Shown: positions 35,930-44,284 of the stretch, in pieces
How positions within the stretch are numbered: position 1 is the stretch's first letter
Layout of the letters: each line of letters begins with the position of its first letter
Source: Paracoccus sp. S3-43
GTDB taxonomy: Bacteria; Pseudomonadota; Alphaproteobacteria; Rhodobacterales; Rhodobacteraceae
Assembly: GCF_029027965.1 (NCBI RefSeq)
Contig: NZ_CP119082.1
Span: 476,001-540,000 of the forward strand
Direction: 5' to 3'
Length of the DNA: 64,000 nucleotides
Position numbers and translations under genes: made by a program
Notes under the pieces: generated by a model
Databases searched by the model: none
What the model was told of the DNA's origin: nothing
What the model saw: the letters and a program-made list of their open reading frames with translations, nothing else

Positions 35930-36859
35930 TCATTTTGCCGACAGCGCCGTGGTGATGGCGCCCGAATTGTGGCGCATCATGGCGATGTAGGTCGCGGCGG
36001 GGCCATCCGGGGCGGACAGCGCGTCGGAATAAAGCGTTCCCGCGATCTCCAGCCCCGATTCCGCCGCGATGCGCTCCAAGAGCCGCGTGTCGCTGATGTT
36101 TTCGGCAAAGATCGCGCCTGCCTTGCGGTCGCGGATTTCGCGGATCAGGCCTGCGACATCGGCCGCCGCCGCCTCGGATTCGGTCGAGACGCCCTGCGGC
36201 GACAGAAACTGGACGCCATAATCCCGTTCGAAATAGCGGAAGGCGTTATGGGCCACGACCACCGTGCGGCGATCCTCGGGCAGGGCGGCGACGGAGGCGC
36301 GGATCTCGGCGTCCAGGGCATCGAGTTCGGCATTGTATCGGGCGGCGTTCGCCTCGTAATCCGGGCAGCCTTCGGCGTCGGCCGTGCAGAAGGCCGTGGC
36401 GATGTTGGTGACATAGACCTTGGCATTGGCGACGGATTGCCAGGCATGGGGATCATGCGCCCCGGCATGGAAGATCGCCTTGCCGTCGATGTAATGGTAA
36501 TGACCGCCGCCCGGCTCCTCCATCGTATCGATCCCGTCGGTCAGGGTGGCGATGGCGGCATCCGTCCCGCTGGCGGCGATCAGCCGTTCCATGAAGCCCT
36601 CGAATTCCAGCCCGTTGGTCAGGACCACATCGGCCCGCGCCAGGGCGATGGCATCCGCCGGGCGCGGTTCATAGACATGGGAATCGGAATCCGGCCCGAC
36701 CAGAACCTTCAGGTCGATGCGATCGCCGCCCACTTCGGCGGCGAAATCCCCGATGATCGAGAAGGTGGCGACGACATTCAACGGCTCGGCCTGCGCGGCC
36801 CAGGGCGTCGCGAAGGCCATCAGGTAACATGCCGCCGCGCCAAGAATACGATGTTTCAT
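35930..36859 (-). CDS. aztC: AztC zinc-binding protein of the ABC importer
   Basis: A 309-residue cluster A-I binding protein with a signal peptide (ILGAAACYLMAFATPWAAQA). Zinc ligands are His (SDSHVYEP), His (DPHAWQ), His (VAHNAFRYF) and Asp (YSDAL); a His-rich loop (GGGHYHYIDGKAIFHAGAH) lies beside the site. Two Cys about seven residues apart (FCTADAEGC) can form the family's stabilising disulfide. An in-frame ATG six codons upstream (36877) is possible. It receives zinc from AztD and passes it to AztB. Confidence 0.92.
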   Translation of the reverse strand: MKHRILGAAACYLMAFATPWAAQAEPLNVVATFSIIGDFAAEVGGDRIDLKVLVGPDSDSHVYEPRPADAIALARADVVLTNGLEFEGFMERLIAASGTDAAIATLTDGIDTMEEPGGGHYHYIDGKAIFHAGAHDPHAWQSVANAKVYVTNIATAFCTADAEGCPDYEANAARYNAELDALDAEIRASVAALPEDRRTVVVAHNAFRYFERDYGVQFLSPQGVSTESEAAAADVAGLIREIRDRKAGAIFAENISDTRLLERIAAESGLEIAGTLYSDALSAPDGPAATYIAMMRHNSGAITTALSAK

Positions 36860-36883
36860 GAGGATGTCCCTGTTCATGGAGGA

Positions 36884-37750
36884 TCAGGCGGTCCGATGGC
36901 GATGGCGCGACAGGACCGGGCGCAGCAGGCCCCGCGAACCCGCCAGCACGGAAAAGGCATAGATCGCCCCGGTCGACAGGATGATCGCCGGGCCGGAGGG
37001 CAGCGACAGGTGATAGGAGAGCAGCAGCCCCCCCACCGAGGCGGTCAGCCCGATGCCGATGGCAAGGGCGCACATGGACCGGACATTGCTGACCCAGAAC
37101 CGCGCCGCCGCCGCGGGCAGGATCATCAGCCCGACCGACAGCAGCGTGCCGAGCGCCTGGAACCCGGCAACCAGATTCAGCACCACCAGGGCGAGGAAGG
37201 CGAAATGCACCGCCCCGCCCAGGGCCGAAACCGAGCGAAGAAACAGCGGATCCAGGCATTCCGCGACCAGGGCGCGCCACAGCAGCGTGATCGTCACCAG
37301 CGTGACGACCGTCACGAGGGCGATCAGCCACAGCGCGTCGTCGTTCAGCGCCAGCACGGTGCCGAACAGCACATGCATCAGATCGACGCTGGATCCGCGA
37401 AGGCTGACCATGACCACGCCGATCGACAGCGAGACCAGATAGAAGGCCGCCAGCGAGGCGTCCTCTTTCTGCACCGTCATCCGTGCGACCGCGCCGGCCC
37501 CGAGCGCGACGATGGCCCCGGCGATCAGCCCGCCGATGGTCATCGGCACGATCTCCAGCCCATAGAGCAGGAAACCGGCAGCCGCGCCCGGAAGGATCGC
37601 ATGGGACATGGCGTCGCCCGTCAGGCTCATCCGGCGCAGCATCAGGAACACGCCCACCGGACAGGCCGACAGCGACAGCATCAGCGCCCCGGCCAGCGCG
37701 CGCTGCATGAAGGCGAATTCCGCGAAGGGGGCGATCAGCAGATCGAACAT
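36884..37750 (-). CDS. aztB: AztB zinc ABC transporter permease
   Basis: A 288-residue ABC-3 family permease with seven to nine hydrophobic helices. Typical segments are SACPVGVFLMLRRMSLTGDAMSHAILPG and TLLSVGLMILPAAAARFW. The ATG at 37750 overlaps the aztA stop (ATGA). Codons upstream of it lie inside aztA and are not used. It forms the zinc channel of the AztABC importer in the inner membrane. Confidence 0.93.
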   Translation of the reverse strand: MFDLLIAPFAEFAFMQRALAGALMLSLSACPVGVFLMLRRMSLTGDAMSHAILPGAAAGFLLYGLEIVPMTIGGLIAGAIVALGAGAVARMTVQKEDASLAAFYLVSLSIGVVMVSLRGSSVDLMHVLFGTVLALNDDALWLIALVTVVTLVTITLLWRALVAECLDPLFLRSVSALGGAVHFAFLALVVLNLVAGFQALGTLLSVGLMILPAAAARFWVSNVRSMCALAIGIGLTASVGGLLLSYHLSLPSGPAIILSTGAIYAFSVLAGSRGLLRPVLSRHRHRTA

Positions 37751-38535
37751 CAGCGAAACCCCTGCACTTGCGCCGGAAGCGCGGGTTCGCACCAGGGCGC
37801 GTTGTCGTCCCAGGCTTCCTGGTATTGGCGGGCGCGGCGCATGTTGTCCTGCGTCACGACCTGCGCGGACGGCCCCCAGGCGATCGGCCGGCGCGCCAGC
37901 AGCAGGGCCTGCGGGAAATGCGCCCGGACCAGGTCGAGGTCGTGGACGACCACGATGACGGTGCGGCCTTCGTCATGCCAGCGGCGGATCAGGGCGATCA
38001 GGTCGCGGGTGGTCTTTTCGTCGATGGCGTTGAACGGCTCGTCCAGCAGGATCAGGTCGGCGTCCTGCACCAGCACCCGCGCGAACAGCGCCCGCTGCAA
38101 CTGCCCGCCCGACAGCGTGTCGATGGGCCGCGCGTCGAACCCGTCGAGACCGACCGCGTGCAGGGCTTCGGCGATGGCCTGGCGATCCTGCGGACGATGG
38201 CGCCCCAGCAGCCCGCGCCGCTGCCACAGCCCCAGGGCCACCAGATCCGACACGCTGGCCGGGAAGCTGCGATCCAGTTCGGATTGCTGCGGAAGATAGG
38301 CGGTGCTGACGCCCGGCGCGATCCGGCAGGTGCCGCTGATGGGTTTCAGCAGCCCCATGATGCTTTTGATCAGCGTCGATTTCCCCGACCCGTTCGGGCC
38401 GACGATGGCCGTCAGCGTGCCGCGCCCGACCTCTCCGGTCAGATGATGAACCGCAGCGTGGCTGCCATAGCCCACCGTCAGGTCGCGAAAGCGAATCGTC
38501 GCCGCATCCGGCGGAGGGGTAGTGGGGTTCGGCAT
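37750..38535 (-). CDS. aztA: AztA zinc ABC transporter ATPase
   Basis: A 261-residue ABC ATPase with Walker A (GPNGSGKSTLIK), Q-loop (YLPQQSELD), signature (LSGGQLQRALFARVL), Walker B (LILLDEPFNAID) and switch His (VVHDLDLV). The C terminus has His/Trp/Cys residues (EAWDDNAPWCEP) of unknown role. It is the first gene of aztABCD; a Zur-type box stands 21 bases before the start codon. The operon faces a second importer operon across 153 bases. Confidence 0.93.
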   Translation of the reverse strand: MPNPTTPPPDAATIRFRDLTVGYGSHAAVHHLTGEVGRGTLTAIVGPNGSGKSTLIKSIMGLLKPISGTCRIAPGVSTAYLPQQSELDRSFPASVSDLVALGLWQRRGLLGRHRPQDRQAIAEALHAVGLDGFDARPIDTLSGGQLQRALFARVLVQDADLILLDEPFNAIDEKTTRDLIALIRRWHDEGRTVIVVVHDLDLVRAHFPQALLLARRPIAWGPSAQVVTQDNMRRARQYQEAWDDNAPWCEPALPAQVQGFR

Positions 38536-38556
38536 CTGACCGGCACTATGATTTTC

Positions 38557-38574
38557 GTGATGTTATTACATTGC
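38557..38574 (-). promoter_or_regulatory. Zur-type box 1 (aztABCD)
   Basis: On the minus strand the core reads GTAATAACATCAC, one mismatch from the shared core of this window, 21 bases before aztA. Its AAC centre points toward aztA. Confidence 0.78.
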
Positions 38575-38645
38575 CGACAACCGGCTGCAACCCCGTCCTG
38601 CTACATCCCTGTCTGCGTCAGAACCCCCCTTGCGGAGCAATTGAC

Positions 38646-38663
38646 GTTATTTAATAACATAAC
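38646..38663 (+). promoter_or_regulatory. Zur-type box 2 (family-5 importer operon)
   Basis: The core reads TTAATAACATAAC (38651-38663), within the larger near-palindrome GTTATTTAATAACATAAC, 25 bases before the binding-protein gene. It is the most divergent of the five sites, but direction and position fit. Confidence 0.68.
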
Positions 38664-38688
38664 ACAAATCTTCACAAGGCTTGGTTCC

Positions 38689-40206
38689 ATGCTGTCCAGA
38701 CGTCTCGCCTCTGCCGCCGTGATCGCGGTCCTGTCCACCGCCGCCTTCTCCACCGCCGCCTTCGCCCATGACGGCGTGCTGGACATCGCCGCGCCCTTCG
38801 AAATCAAGGACGCCGATCCCGTCACCTCGGGCAATATCTTCATCAAGATGGACGTAGCCGAAACGCTGGTGAACGTCGATGCCGAGGGTCGTCTGACGCC
38901 GGGTCTCGCGACCGCGTGGCAAGCCTCGGACGACGGCTTGGAATGGCGCTTCACGCTGCGCGAGGGGGTGCTGTTCCATGACGGCAGCCCCTTCACCGCC
39001 GAGGCGGCGGCCAACGCGCTGAACGTCGCGCGCGCCAAGCCGGGCCTGCTGGAGACGGCCCCGATCGCCGGGATCGCGGCGGACGGCAAGGATCTGGTGG
39101 TCCGGCTGTCGGAATCCTTCGCCCCGCTGCCCGCCTTCCTGTCGGAATACCGCTCGCTGATCTATGCGCCCGCCGCCTATGCCCAGGACGGCCGCGTGAC
39201 CGAGGTGATCGGCACCGGCGCCTATCGCGTGACCCGGCTGGAGGCGCCGCTGCGGCTGGAGGCCGAGGCCTTTGCCGATTACTGGGGCGGGGCGCCGGGG
39301 ATCGACCGCGCCACCTATCAGGCGGTGGGCCGGGCCGAAACCCGCGCGCTGCTGGCCGAGAGCGGGGACGCGGATTACGTCTTCAACCTCGACCCGGCCT
39401 CGACCACCCGCCTGGCCTCGGTCAATACGGTCGAGATCCTGACCGTATCGGTGCCACGAACGCTGCTGCTCAAGGTGAATGCCGGGCATCCGGCCCTGTC
39501 CGATCCGCGCGCCCGGCAGGCACTCAGCATGGCCATCGACCGCGAGGGGCTGGCCCAGGCGATCCTGCGCTTCCCGGCGGGCGGAACGCAGCTTTTCCCG
39601 CCTGCGGTCGGCGAATGGCATTCGGACGACCTTGAACCGCTGGCCTATGACCCGGATGCGGCGCGCGCGCTTCTGGCCGAACTGGGCTGGACCCCCGGTG
39701 ACGACGGCATCCTGACGCGCGGGGATGAGCGTTTCAGCCTTGTGCTGACCACCTTCCCCGACCGTCCCGAACTGCCGCTGTCGGCCGCCGTGCTGCAACA
39801 GATGTTCGCCGAGATCGGGGTCGAGATGGTCATCGATTCGACCAACTCGTCGGAAATCCCGGTCCGCCATGCCGACGGCACGCTGGATCTGGCGCTGATC
39901 AACCGCAACTTCGCCCTGGTCCCCGATCCGCTCGGGACGCTGCTGACCGATTATGCCCCGTCCGGGGACTGGGGGGCGATGAACTGGGACAATCCCGAAT
40001 TCACATCGCTGATCCGCGCGCTTGCCCAGGGCAAGGGCGGTCCGTCCGAGCGTCTGCGCGCCATCGAGATCCTTCAGGCCGACCTGCCGGTGATCCCGAT
40101 CGCCTGGTATCAGCAGACGGCGGCCGTGTCGAAAGGCATCACCGGGGCGGTGATCGACCCTTATGAACGCAACATCGGCCTGAAGGACATCCGGTGGGCC
40201 GAATGA
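38689..40206 (+). CDS. Family-5 ABC binding protein (NikA/dipeptide type), zinc-regulon importer
   Basis: A 505-residue periplasmic binding protein with a signal peptide (RRLASAAVIAVLSTAAFSTAAFA). The cluster C (SBP_bac_5) fold is clear from the N-terminal DVAETLVNVDAEGRLTPGLAT, the HDGSPFTAEA segment and RQALSMAIDREGLAQAIL. Such proteins bind peptides, nickel complexes or metallophores such as opine-metal chelates. A Zur-type box before it and aztABCD opposite argue for a zinc complex rather than free nickel. The open frame upstream of 38689 runs antisense to aztA and is spurious. It overlaps the next permease by ATGA. Confidence 0.85.
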   Translation: MLSRRLASAAVIAVLSTAAFSTAAFAHDGVLDIAAPFEIKDADPVTSGNIFIKMDVAETLVNVDAEGRLTPGLATAWQASDDGLEWRFTLREGVLFHDGSPFTAEAAANALNVARAKPGLLETAPIAGIAADGKDLVVRLSESFAPLPAFLSEYRSLIYAPAAYAQDGRVTEVIGTGAYRVTRLEAPLRLEAEAFADYWGGAPGIDRATYQAVGRAETRALLAESGDADYVFNLDPASTTRLASVNTVEILTVSVPRTLLLKVNAGHPALSDPRARQALSMAIDREGLAQAILRFPAGGTQLFPPAVGEWHSDDLEPLAYDPDAARALLAELGWTPGDDGILTRGDERFSLVLTTFPDRPELPLSAAVLQQMFAEIGVEMVIDSTNSSEIPVRHADGTLDLALINRNFALVPDPLGTLLTDYAPSGDWGAMNWDNPEFTSLIRALAQGKGGPSERLRAIEILQADLPVIPIAWYQQTAAVSKGITGAVIDPYERNIGLKDIRWAE

Positions 40207-41138
40207 TCAGGGCCCTGGGATACCGCGCGGCGCAGGCGGTGCTGGTCGCGCTGCTGGTCGGCGTGCTGACCTTCCTGATGATGCAGGCGCTGCCGGGCGA
40301 CATGGCCTTCCGGATCGCCGCCGGGCGCTATGGCTACGACGCGGTGAACGCGGCCGCGGCGGATGCGGTGCGCCAGGAACTGGGCCTCGACCGGCCCGCT
40401 ATCGAGGCCTTCGGCCTGTGGCTGCGCGATCTGCTGCGGCTGGATTTCGGAACCTCGGTCATCTCGGGCGCGCCGGTCATAGACGAGATCCGCCACCAGC
40501 TGGGCGCCAGCCTGCAACTGGCCGGAGCCGCGCTGGCGCTGTCGCTGCTGATCGGCCCGCCGGTCGGGGTTCTGGCCGGGCTGCGCGCCGGAGGCTGGCT
40601 GGACCGGGGCCTGCTGGTCGTCTCGACCGCGCTGCGGTCTGTGCCGCAGTTCCTGATGGGGCTGATCCTCATCGTTCTGGTCTCGATCCATCTGGGCTGG
40701 CTGCCGGCTGCGGGCCATGGCAGGCCCGCGCATTTCATCCTGCCTTCCCTGACGCTGGCGCTTGGCCTGGCCGCCGTTTCGGCGCGCATCGCGCGCGACG
40801 CGATGGCGGGCGTGGCCGCAAGCCCGTTCTATGCCTTCGGGCGGTGGAAAGGACTGTCCGAGGGGCAGATGTTCCGCCGCCACGGGCTGCGCAACATCGG
40901 CGTGGCCTTGGTGACATTCCTCGGCCTGCAATTCGTCATGCTGGTCGAGGGGGTCGTGGTGATCGAATCGATCTTCGGCTGGCCAGGCATCGGCCACGCC
41001 CTGGTCCATGCGATCTTCGGGCGCGACGTGCCGATGGTGCAGGGCACCGCGCTGCTGCTGGGGCTGGGCTTCGTCGCGCTGAACGCCGCCGTGGACCTGG
41101 CGGCGCACTGGATCGACCCGCGAGGAGCCAGGGCATGA
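40203..41138 (+). CDS. ABC permease, NikB/DppB type
   Basis: A 311-residue inner-membrane permease with six helices. It opens with the family's LGYRAAQAVLVALLVGVLTFLMMQALPGD and carries the EAA-loop sequence FYAFGRWKGLSEGQMFRRHGLRN (in parts) near residue 215. It overlaps both neighbours by four bases. With the following permease it makes the channel of the putative metal-complex importer. Confidence 0.9.
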   Translation: MIRALGYRAAQAVLVALLVGVLTFLMMQALPGDMAFRIAAGRYGYDAVNAAAADAVRQELGLDRPAIEAFGLWLRDLLRLDFGTSVISGAPVIDEIRHQLGASLQLAGAALALSLLIGPPVGVLAGLRAGGWLDRGLLVVSTALRSVPQFLMGLILIVLVSIHLGWLPAAGHGRPAHFILPSLTLALGLAAVSARIARDAMAGVAASPFYAFGRWKGLSEGQMFRRHGLRNIGVALVTFLGLQFVMLVEGVVVIESIFGWPGIGHALVHAIFGRDVPMVQGTALLLGLGFVALNAAVDLAAHWIDPRGARA

Positions 41139-41959
41139 GCGTGCTCACCACCGACATTCCCCTCGCCCCCCGGCGCGGCTGGACCCGGACGCAATGGGTG
41201 GGCGCGGCGATCCTGGCGCTGATCGTGGGTTTCGCGCTGCTGGCGCCGGTCCTGTTTCCCGCCGACCCGCTGCGCCAGAGCCTGCGCAACACGCTTGGCG
41301 GTCCCGACGCGGCCTCGCCGCTGGGTTATGACCATCTGGGCCGGTCGCTGACCGCGCGGCTGGCGGCGGCGCTGCGGCTGTCGCTGGTGATCGCGGCGGC
41401 GGCGGTGGTGACCTCGGCGGTGCTGGGGGTGGCGGTCGGCGTCCTGGCGGCCTGGCGGGGCGGCTGGGCCGACCGGCTGGCCGCGCTGATCGCCGACAGT
41501 TTCCTGGCGCTGCCGGGGCTGCTTCTGGTGCTGATCGTCTCGGCCATCGTGCCCTCGACGCCGCTGGCCTTCTGGATCGGGCTGACGCTGGTCCTGTGGA
41601 TCGAATATTTCCGCCTGACCCGCGCCACCGTCAGCCGCCTGATCGCCGCGCCCGGCGTGCAGGCGTCGCGCCTGCTGGGATTCGGGCCGGTCTATGTGTT
41701 CCGCCGCCATCTGTGGCCGGAACTGGCGCCGATGCTGATGACGGTGGCGGCCTTCGGCGCGGCCACGGCGATCATGATGATCGCGGCGCTTGGCTTCGTC
41801 AGCGTCGGGATGCGCCCGCCCACCCCCGAACTGGGGCTGATGATGGTCGAACTGCTGCCCTATTACCGAGAGGCGCCGATGGCCCTGCTGACCCCCGTCC
41901 TGGCAACCTTCCTGACCCTGCTGGGCCTGAACCTGATCGCCGGGGGGCGCCGCGCATGA
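41135..41959 (+). CDS. ABC permease, NikC/DppC type
   Basis: A 274-residue permease with the DppC/NikC hallmarks PLGYDHLGRSLTARLAAALR (the periplasmic gate) and LGFGPVYVFRRHLWPELAP (EAA loop). About five to six helices. It is fully contained between ATGA overlaps with the genes on either side, so the four-gene unit must be co-translated in order. Confidence 0.9.
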   Translation: MSVLTTDIPLAPRRGWTRTQWVGAAILALIVGFALLAPVLFPADPLRQSLRNTLGGPDAASPLGYDHLGRSLTARLAAALRLSLVIAAAAVVTSAVLGVAVGVLAAWRGGWADRLAALIADSFLALPGLLLVLIVSAIVPSTPLAFWIGLTLVLWIEYFRLTRATVSRLIAAPGVQASRLLGFGPVYVFRRHLWPELAPMLMTVAAFGAATAIMMIAALGFVSVGMRPPTPELGLMMVELLPYYREAPMALLTPVLATFLTLLGLNLIAGGRRA

Positions 41960-43392
41960 CCGTCCTGCTGAACGCCGAGACCGTCTCGGTCCATGCCGGA
42001 GCCGAGACGCTGGTCGCCCCGCTGTCGCTGGCATTGCACGCGGGCCGTCCCTTCACGATTCTGGGCGAGACCGGATCGGGGAAAAGCCTGCTGGCCCAGG
42101 CGATCATCGGCACCCTGCCGGGGGGCTTGCGAGCCGCGGGGCGGGTGACGCTGGACGGCCACGATCTGGACCTGTCGCGACCGGGCGGGCACCGGGCGCT
42201 GTGGGGCCGGGTGATCGGCGTGCTGCCGCAGGAACCCTGGCTGTCGCTGGATCCGCTGATGGCCGCGCGCGGGCAGGTGGCCGAAGGCCATGCCTTTGTG
42301 CGCGGGCTGTCATGGGACGATGCGCGCCGGGCCGCCGACCGCGACCTTGCGGAACTGGGTCTGGAGGGCGCGGGCGACCGGCGCCCCGACCAGCTGTCGG
42401 GCGGCATGGCGCAGCGGGTGGCCTTTGCCGCCGCCCGCACCGGCGGGGCGCGCATCGTGGTCGCGGACGAGCCGACCAAGGGGCTTGACGCCGCGCGCCG
42501 CGACGACGTGATCGACCTGCTGATGCGCGAGGTGCGGGACGACGGCGGGCTTCTGACCATCACCCATGACCTGGTGCTGGCGCGCCGCATGGGGGGCGAT
42601 CTGGCCGTGGTGCTGAAGGGGCGTGTGATCGAACGCGGCCCGGCGGAACAGGTGCTGTCGAACCCGCAGCACGACTATACCCGCCGCCTGATCGCCGCCG
42701 ATCCGTCCAGCTGGCCGCCCGCGCAGCCCCGCGCGCCGCGGGGAACGCCGGTGCTGCGCGCATCTGGCCTGGGCATCGCGCGCGGCGGGCGGATGCTGTT
42801 CGACGGGCTGGACCTGACCCTGCATCCGGGCGAGATCGTCGGCATCTGGGGACCAAGCGGCTGCGGCAAATCCACATTGGGCGATGTGCTTCTGGGGCTG
42901 ACGCGCGCGGATCATGGCACCGTCGCCCGCGCCCAGGGCCCGTCGCGCGTGCGGTTCCAGAAGCTCTATCAGGATCCGCCAAGCGCCTTTCCCCGCCATG
43001 TCCGGCTGGGCACCGCGCTTGACGACCTGATCCGCATGCACCGCCTCGACGCGGGCCGGATACCGCCGCTGATGGAGCGGCTGCGCCTTGCCCCCGTCCT
43101 GCTGACCCGCCGCCCCACCGAGGTGTCGGGCGGCGAGTTGCAGCGCCTGGCGCTGCTTCGGGCGCTGCTGCTGGATCCGGTCTTTCTGTTCGCGGACGAG
43201 CCGACCTCGCGGCTGGACCTGATCACCCAGGCCGAGGTGACGCGGCTTCTGGCCGATACCGCGCGCCAGACGGGCATGGCCCTCCTACTGGTCAGCCACG
43301 ATCCCGACCTGATCCGCAAGACGGCGGACCGGGTGGTCAGTCTGGGACAGCCCGAACGGGCGATGGCCGGGGAATTGAGCCTCGCGTCCTGA
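41956..43392 (+). CDS. Fused double ABC ATPase (NikD-NikE type)
   Basis: A 478-residue protein with two complete ATPase domains in one chain. Domain 1: Walker A GETGSGKSLL, signature LSGGMAQRVAF, Walker B IVVADEPTKGLD. Domain 2 (from about residue 255): Walker A GPSGCGKSTLG, signature VSGGELQRLAL, Walker B FLFADEPTSRLD. Oligopeptide/nickel importers usually have two separate ATPase genes; here they are fused. It ends the Zur-box-led importer operon. Confidence 0.9.
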   Translation: MTVLLNAETVSVHAGAETLVAPLSLALHAGRPFTILGETGSGKSLLAQAIIGTLPGGLRAAGRVTLDGHDLDLSRPGGHRALWGRVIGVLPQEPWLSLDPLMAARGQVAEGHAFVRGLSWDDARRAADRDLAELGLEGAGDRRPDQLSGGMAQRVAFAAARTGGARIVVADEPTKGLDAARRDDVIDLLMREVRDDGGLLTITHDLVLARRMGGDLAVVLKGRVIERGPAEQVLSNPQHDYTRRLIAADPSSWPPAQPRAPRGTPVLRASGLGIARGGRMLFDGLDLTLHPGEIVGIWGPSGCGKSTLGDVLLGLTRADHGTVARAQGPSRVRFQKLYQDPPSAFPRHVRLGTALDDLIRMHRLDAGRIPPLMERLRLAPVLLTRRPTEVSGGELQRLALLRALLLDPVFLFADEPTSRLDLITQAEVTRLLADTARQTGMALLLVSHDPDLIRKTADRVVSLGQPERAMAGELSLAS

Positions 43393-43413
43393 CGGCGCGG
43401 GTCGGCCTGCCGG

Positions 43414-43773
43414 TCAGGCCGAAACGACTTCGACCGGGCCGTGGTCGTCGCAGTGGTCGCCATGCGGGTGATGCAGGCGTCCGTTCACCAGATAGTCCAC
43501 ATGGTCGCCATGCGGAACCGCCTCGTGACCGCAGTCCGGCCCATGGATATGGCCCGCATGATGGCCTGTGGCGGGATGGTCGACGGTGCAGGTTGCGGGA
43601 TTTTCCGCCGTCACCTCAAGGCGGTGTTCGTCGACATGATCGCCATGCGGATGGTGCAGGTGGCCATCGTGCAGATAGTCGATATGGTCGCCGTGGCGGA
43701 TCGCGGTATGGCCGCAGTCCTTGCCATGCTGGTGGTCGTGATGGGCGTGATGGGGTGCCGTGCAGTTGGACAT
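43414..43773 (-). CDS. His-rich two-repeat putative zinc-binding protein
   Basis: A 119-residue protein with no signal peptide, so probably cytoplasmic. It consists of two similar units of about 45 residues, each with an HG-x-DCGH start, a HGDHxDYL middle and an HLHHPHGDH end, joined by an Asn/Thr/Cys linker. About a third of the residues are His, Asp or Cys. It is likely to bind several zinc ions, as a store or buffer. A GAAAGGAA Shine-Dalgarno precedes ATG 43773. It is 19 bases behind an ArsR gene with a zinc-sensing motif, so it is probably made when zinc is plentiful. Confidence 0.72.
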   Translation of the reverse strand: MSNCTAPHHAHHDHQHGKDCGHTAIRHGDHIDYLHDGHLHHPHGDHVDEHRLEVTAENPATCTVDHPATGHHAGHIHGPDCGHEAVPHGDHVDYLVNGRLHHPHGDHCDDHGPVEVVSA

Positions 43774-43792
43774 CGGAAGGTTCCTTTCGGGG

Positions 43793-44086
43793 TCAGTGGG
43801 TTTCGCGCGCATGTTCGATCGCGTTTTCGACAAGATTGAGGACATGGCTGTCGGTAAGCGCGTAATAGATGGCCTTGCCCTCGCGCCGCCGGGTGACGAG
43901 GCGGGCATTGAGAAGAACCTGAAGGCGCGCCGACACCGTGCCGATACGGTCGCCTTCCAGGTCGACAAGCTCGCCCACGTTCCGCTCTTTCTCGGCCAGC
44001 AGGACCAGGGTGTTCAGCCGGGCCGGATCGGACAGCGCCTTGAAGATGGCCGCCGCCTTGTCCAGATCCTGCCGCGATCCCTGCAT
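43793..44086 (-). CDS. ArsR/SmtB-family zinc sensor
   Basis: A 97-residue winged-helix repressor (KALSDPARLNTLVLLAE, then a recognition helix near VSARLQVLLNARLV). The last helix carries D-S-H-x10-H-x2-E (DSHVLNLVENAIEHARETH), which is exactly the spacing of the SmtB alpha-5 zinc site (Asp, His, His, Glu). No alpha-3 Cys site (CVC) is present. It should release DNA when zinc is high. The start at 44086 has AGGAATGTAGGG upstream. It is transcribed away from zur and leads the His-rich protein. Confidence 0.85.
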   Translation of the reverse strand: MQGSRQDLDKAAAIFKALSDPARLNTLVLLAEKERNVGELVDLEGDRIGTVSARLQVLLNARLVTRRREGKAIYYALTDSHVLNLVENAIEHARETH

Positions 44087-44100
44087 CGCCCTACATTCCT

Positions 44101-44124
44101 TCAATCCTTTGATCGTTGGATTGA
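44101..44124. promoter_or_regulatory. Candidate ArsR operator
   Basis: A perfect 7-bp inverted repeat TCAATCC-N10-GGATTGA lies 14 bases before the ArsR start, in the region where its promoter must be. Size and symmetry fit SmtB/ArsR operators. Confidence 0.62.
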
Positions 44125-44243
44125 TAGAGCGATTCGGGCCGCGCGTCAATCCCCGTGTGGGGCGGCAACCGGACCCGAAGTGAGCAGGATTCTGGGAAAC
44201 CGCATCCAGGCAACGGCATGATCTTGTCATCCTCATAAGAAAC

Positions 44244-44256
44244 GTAATAACATTAC
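44244..44256 (+). promoter_or_regulatory. Zur-type box 3 (zur operon)
   Basis: GTAATAACATTAC, a full match to the shared core, 28 bases before zur. It implies that Zur controls its own operon. Confidence 0.8.
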
Positions 44257-44284
44257 GATTATGAATTGCGGGAACCCTTAGCCG

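Noticed and set aside
35198..38299. Plus-strand frame of about 1000 codons opposite aztD-aztC-aztB-aztA
   Set aside because: Spurious high-GC antisense frame; the four az genes on the other strand are fully recognisable.
37768..38688. N-terminal extension of the family-5 binding protein
   Set aside because: It is antisense to aztA and crosses both Zur-type boxes; a proper signal peptide starts at 38689.
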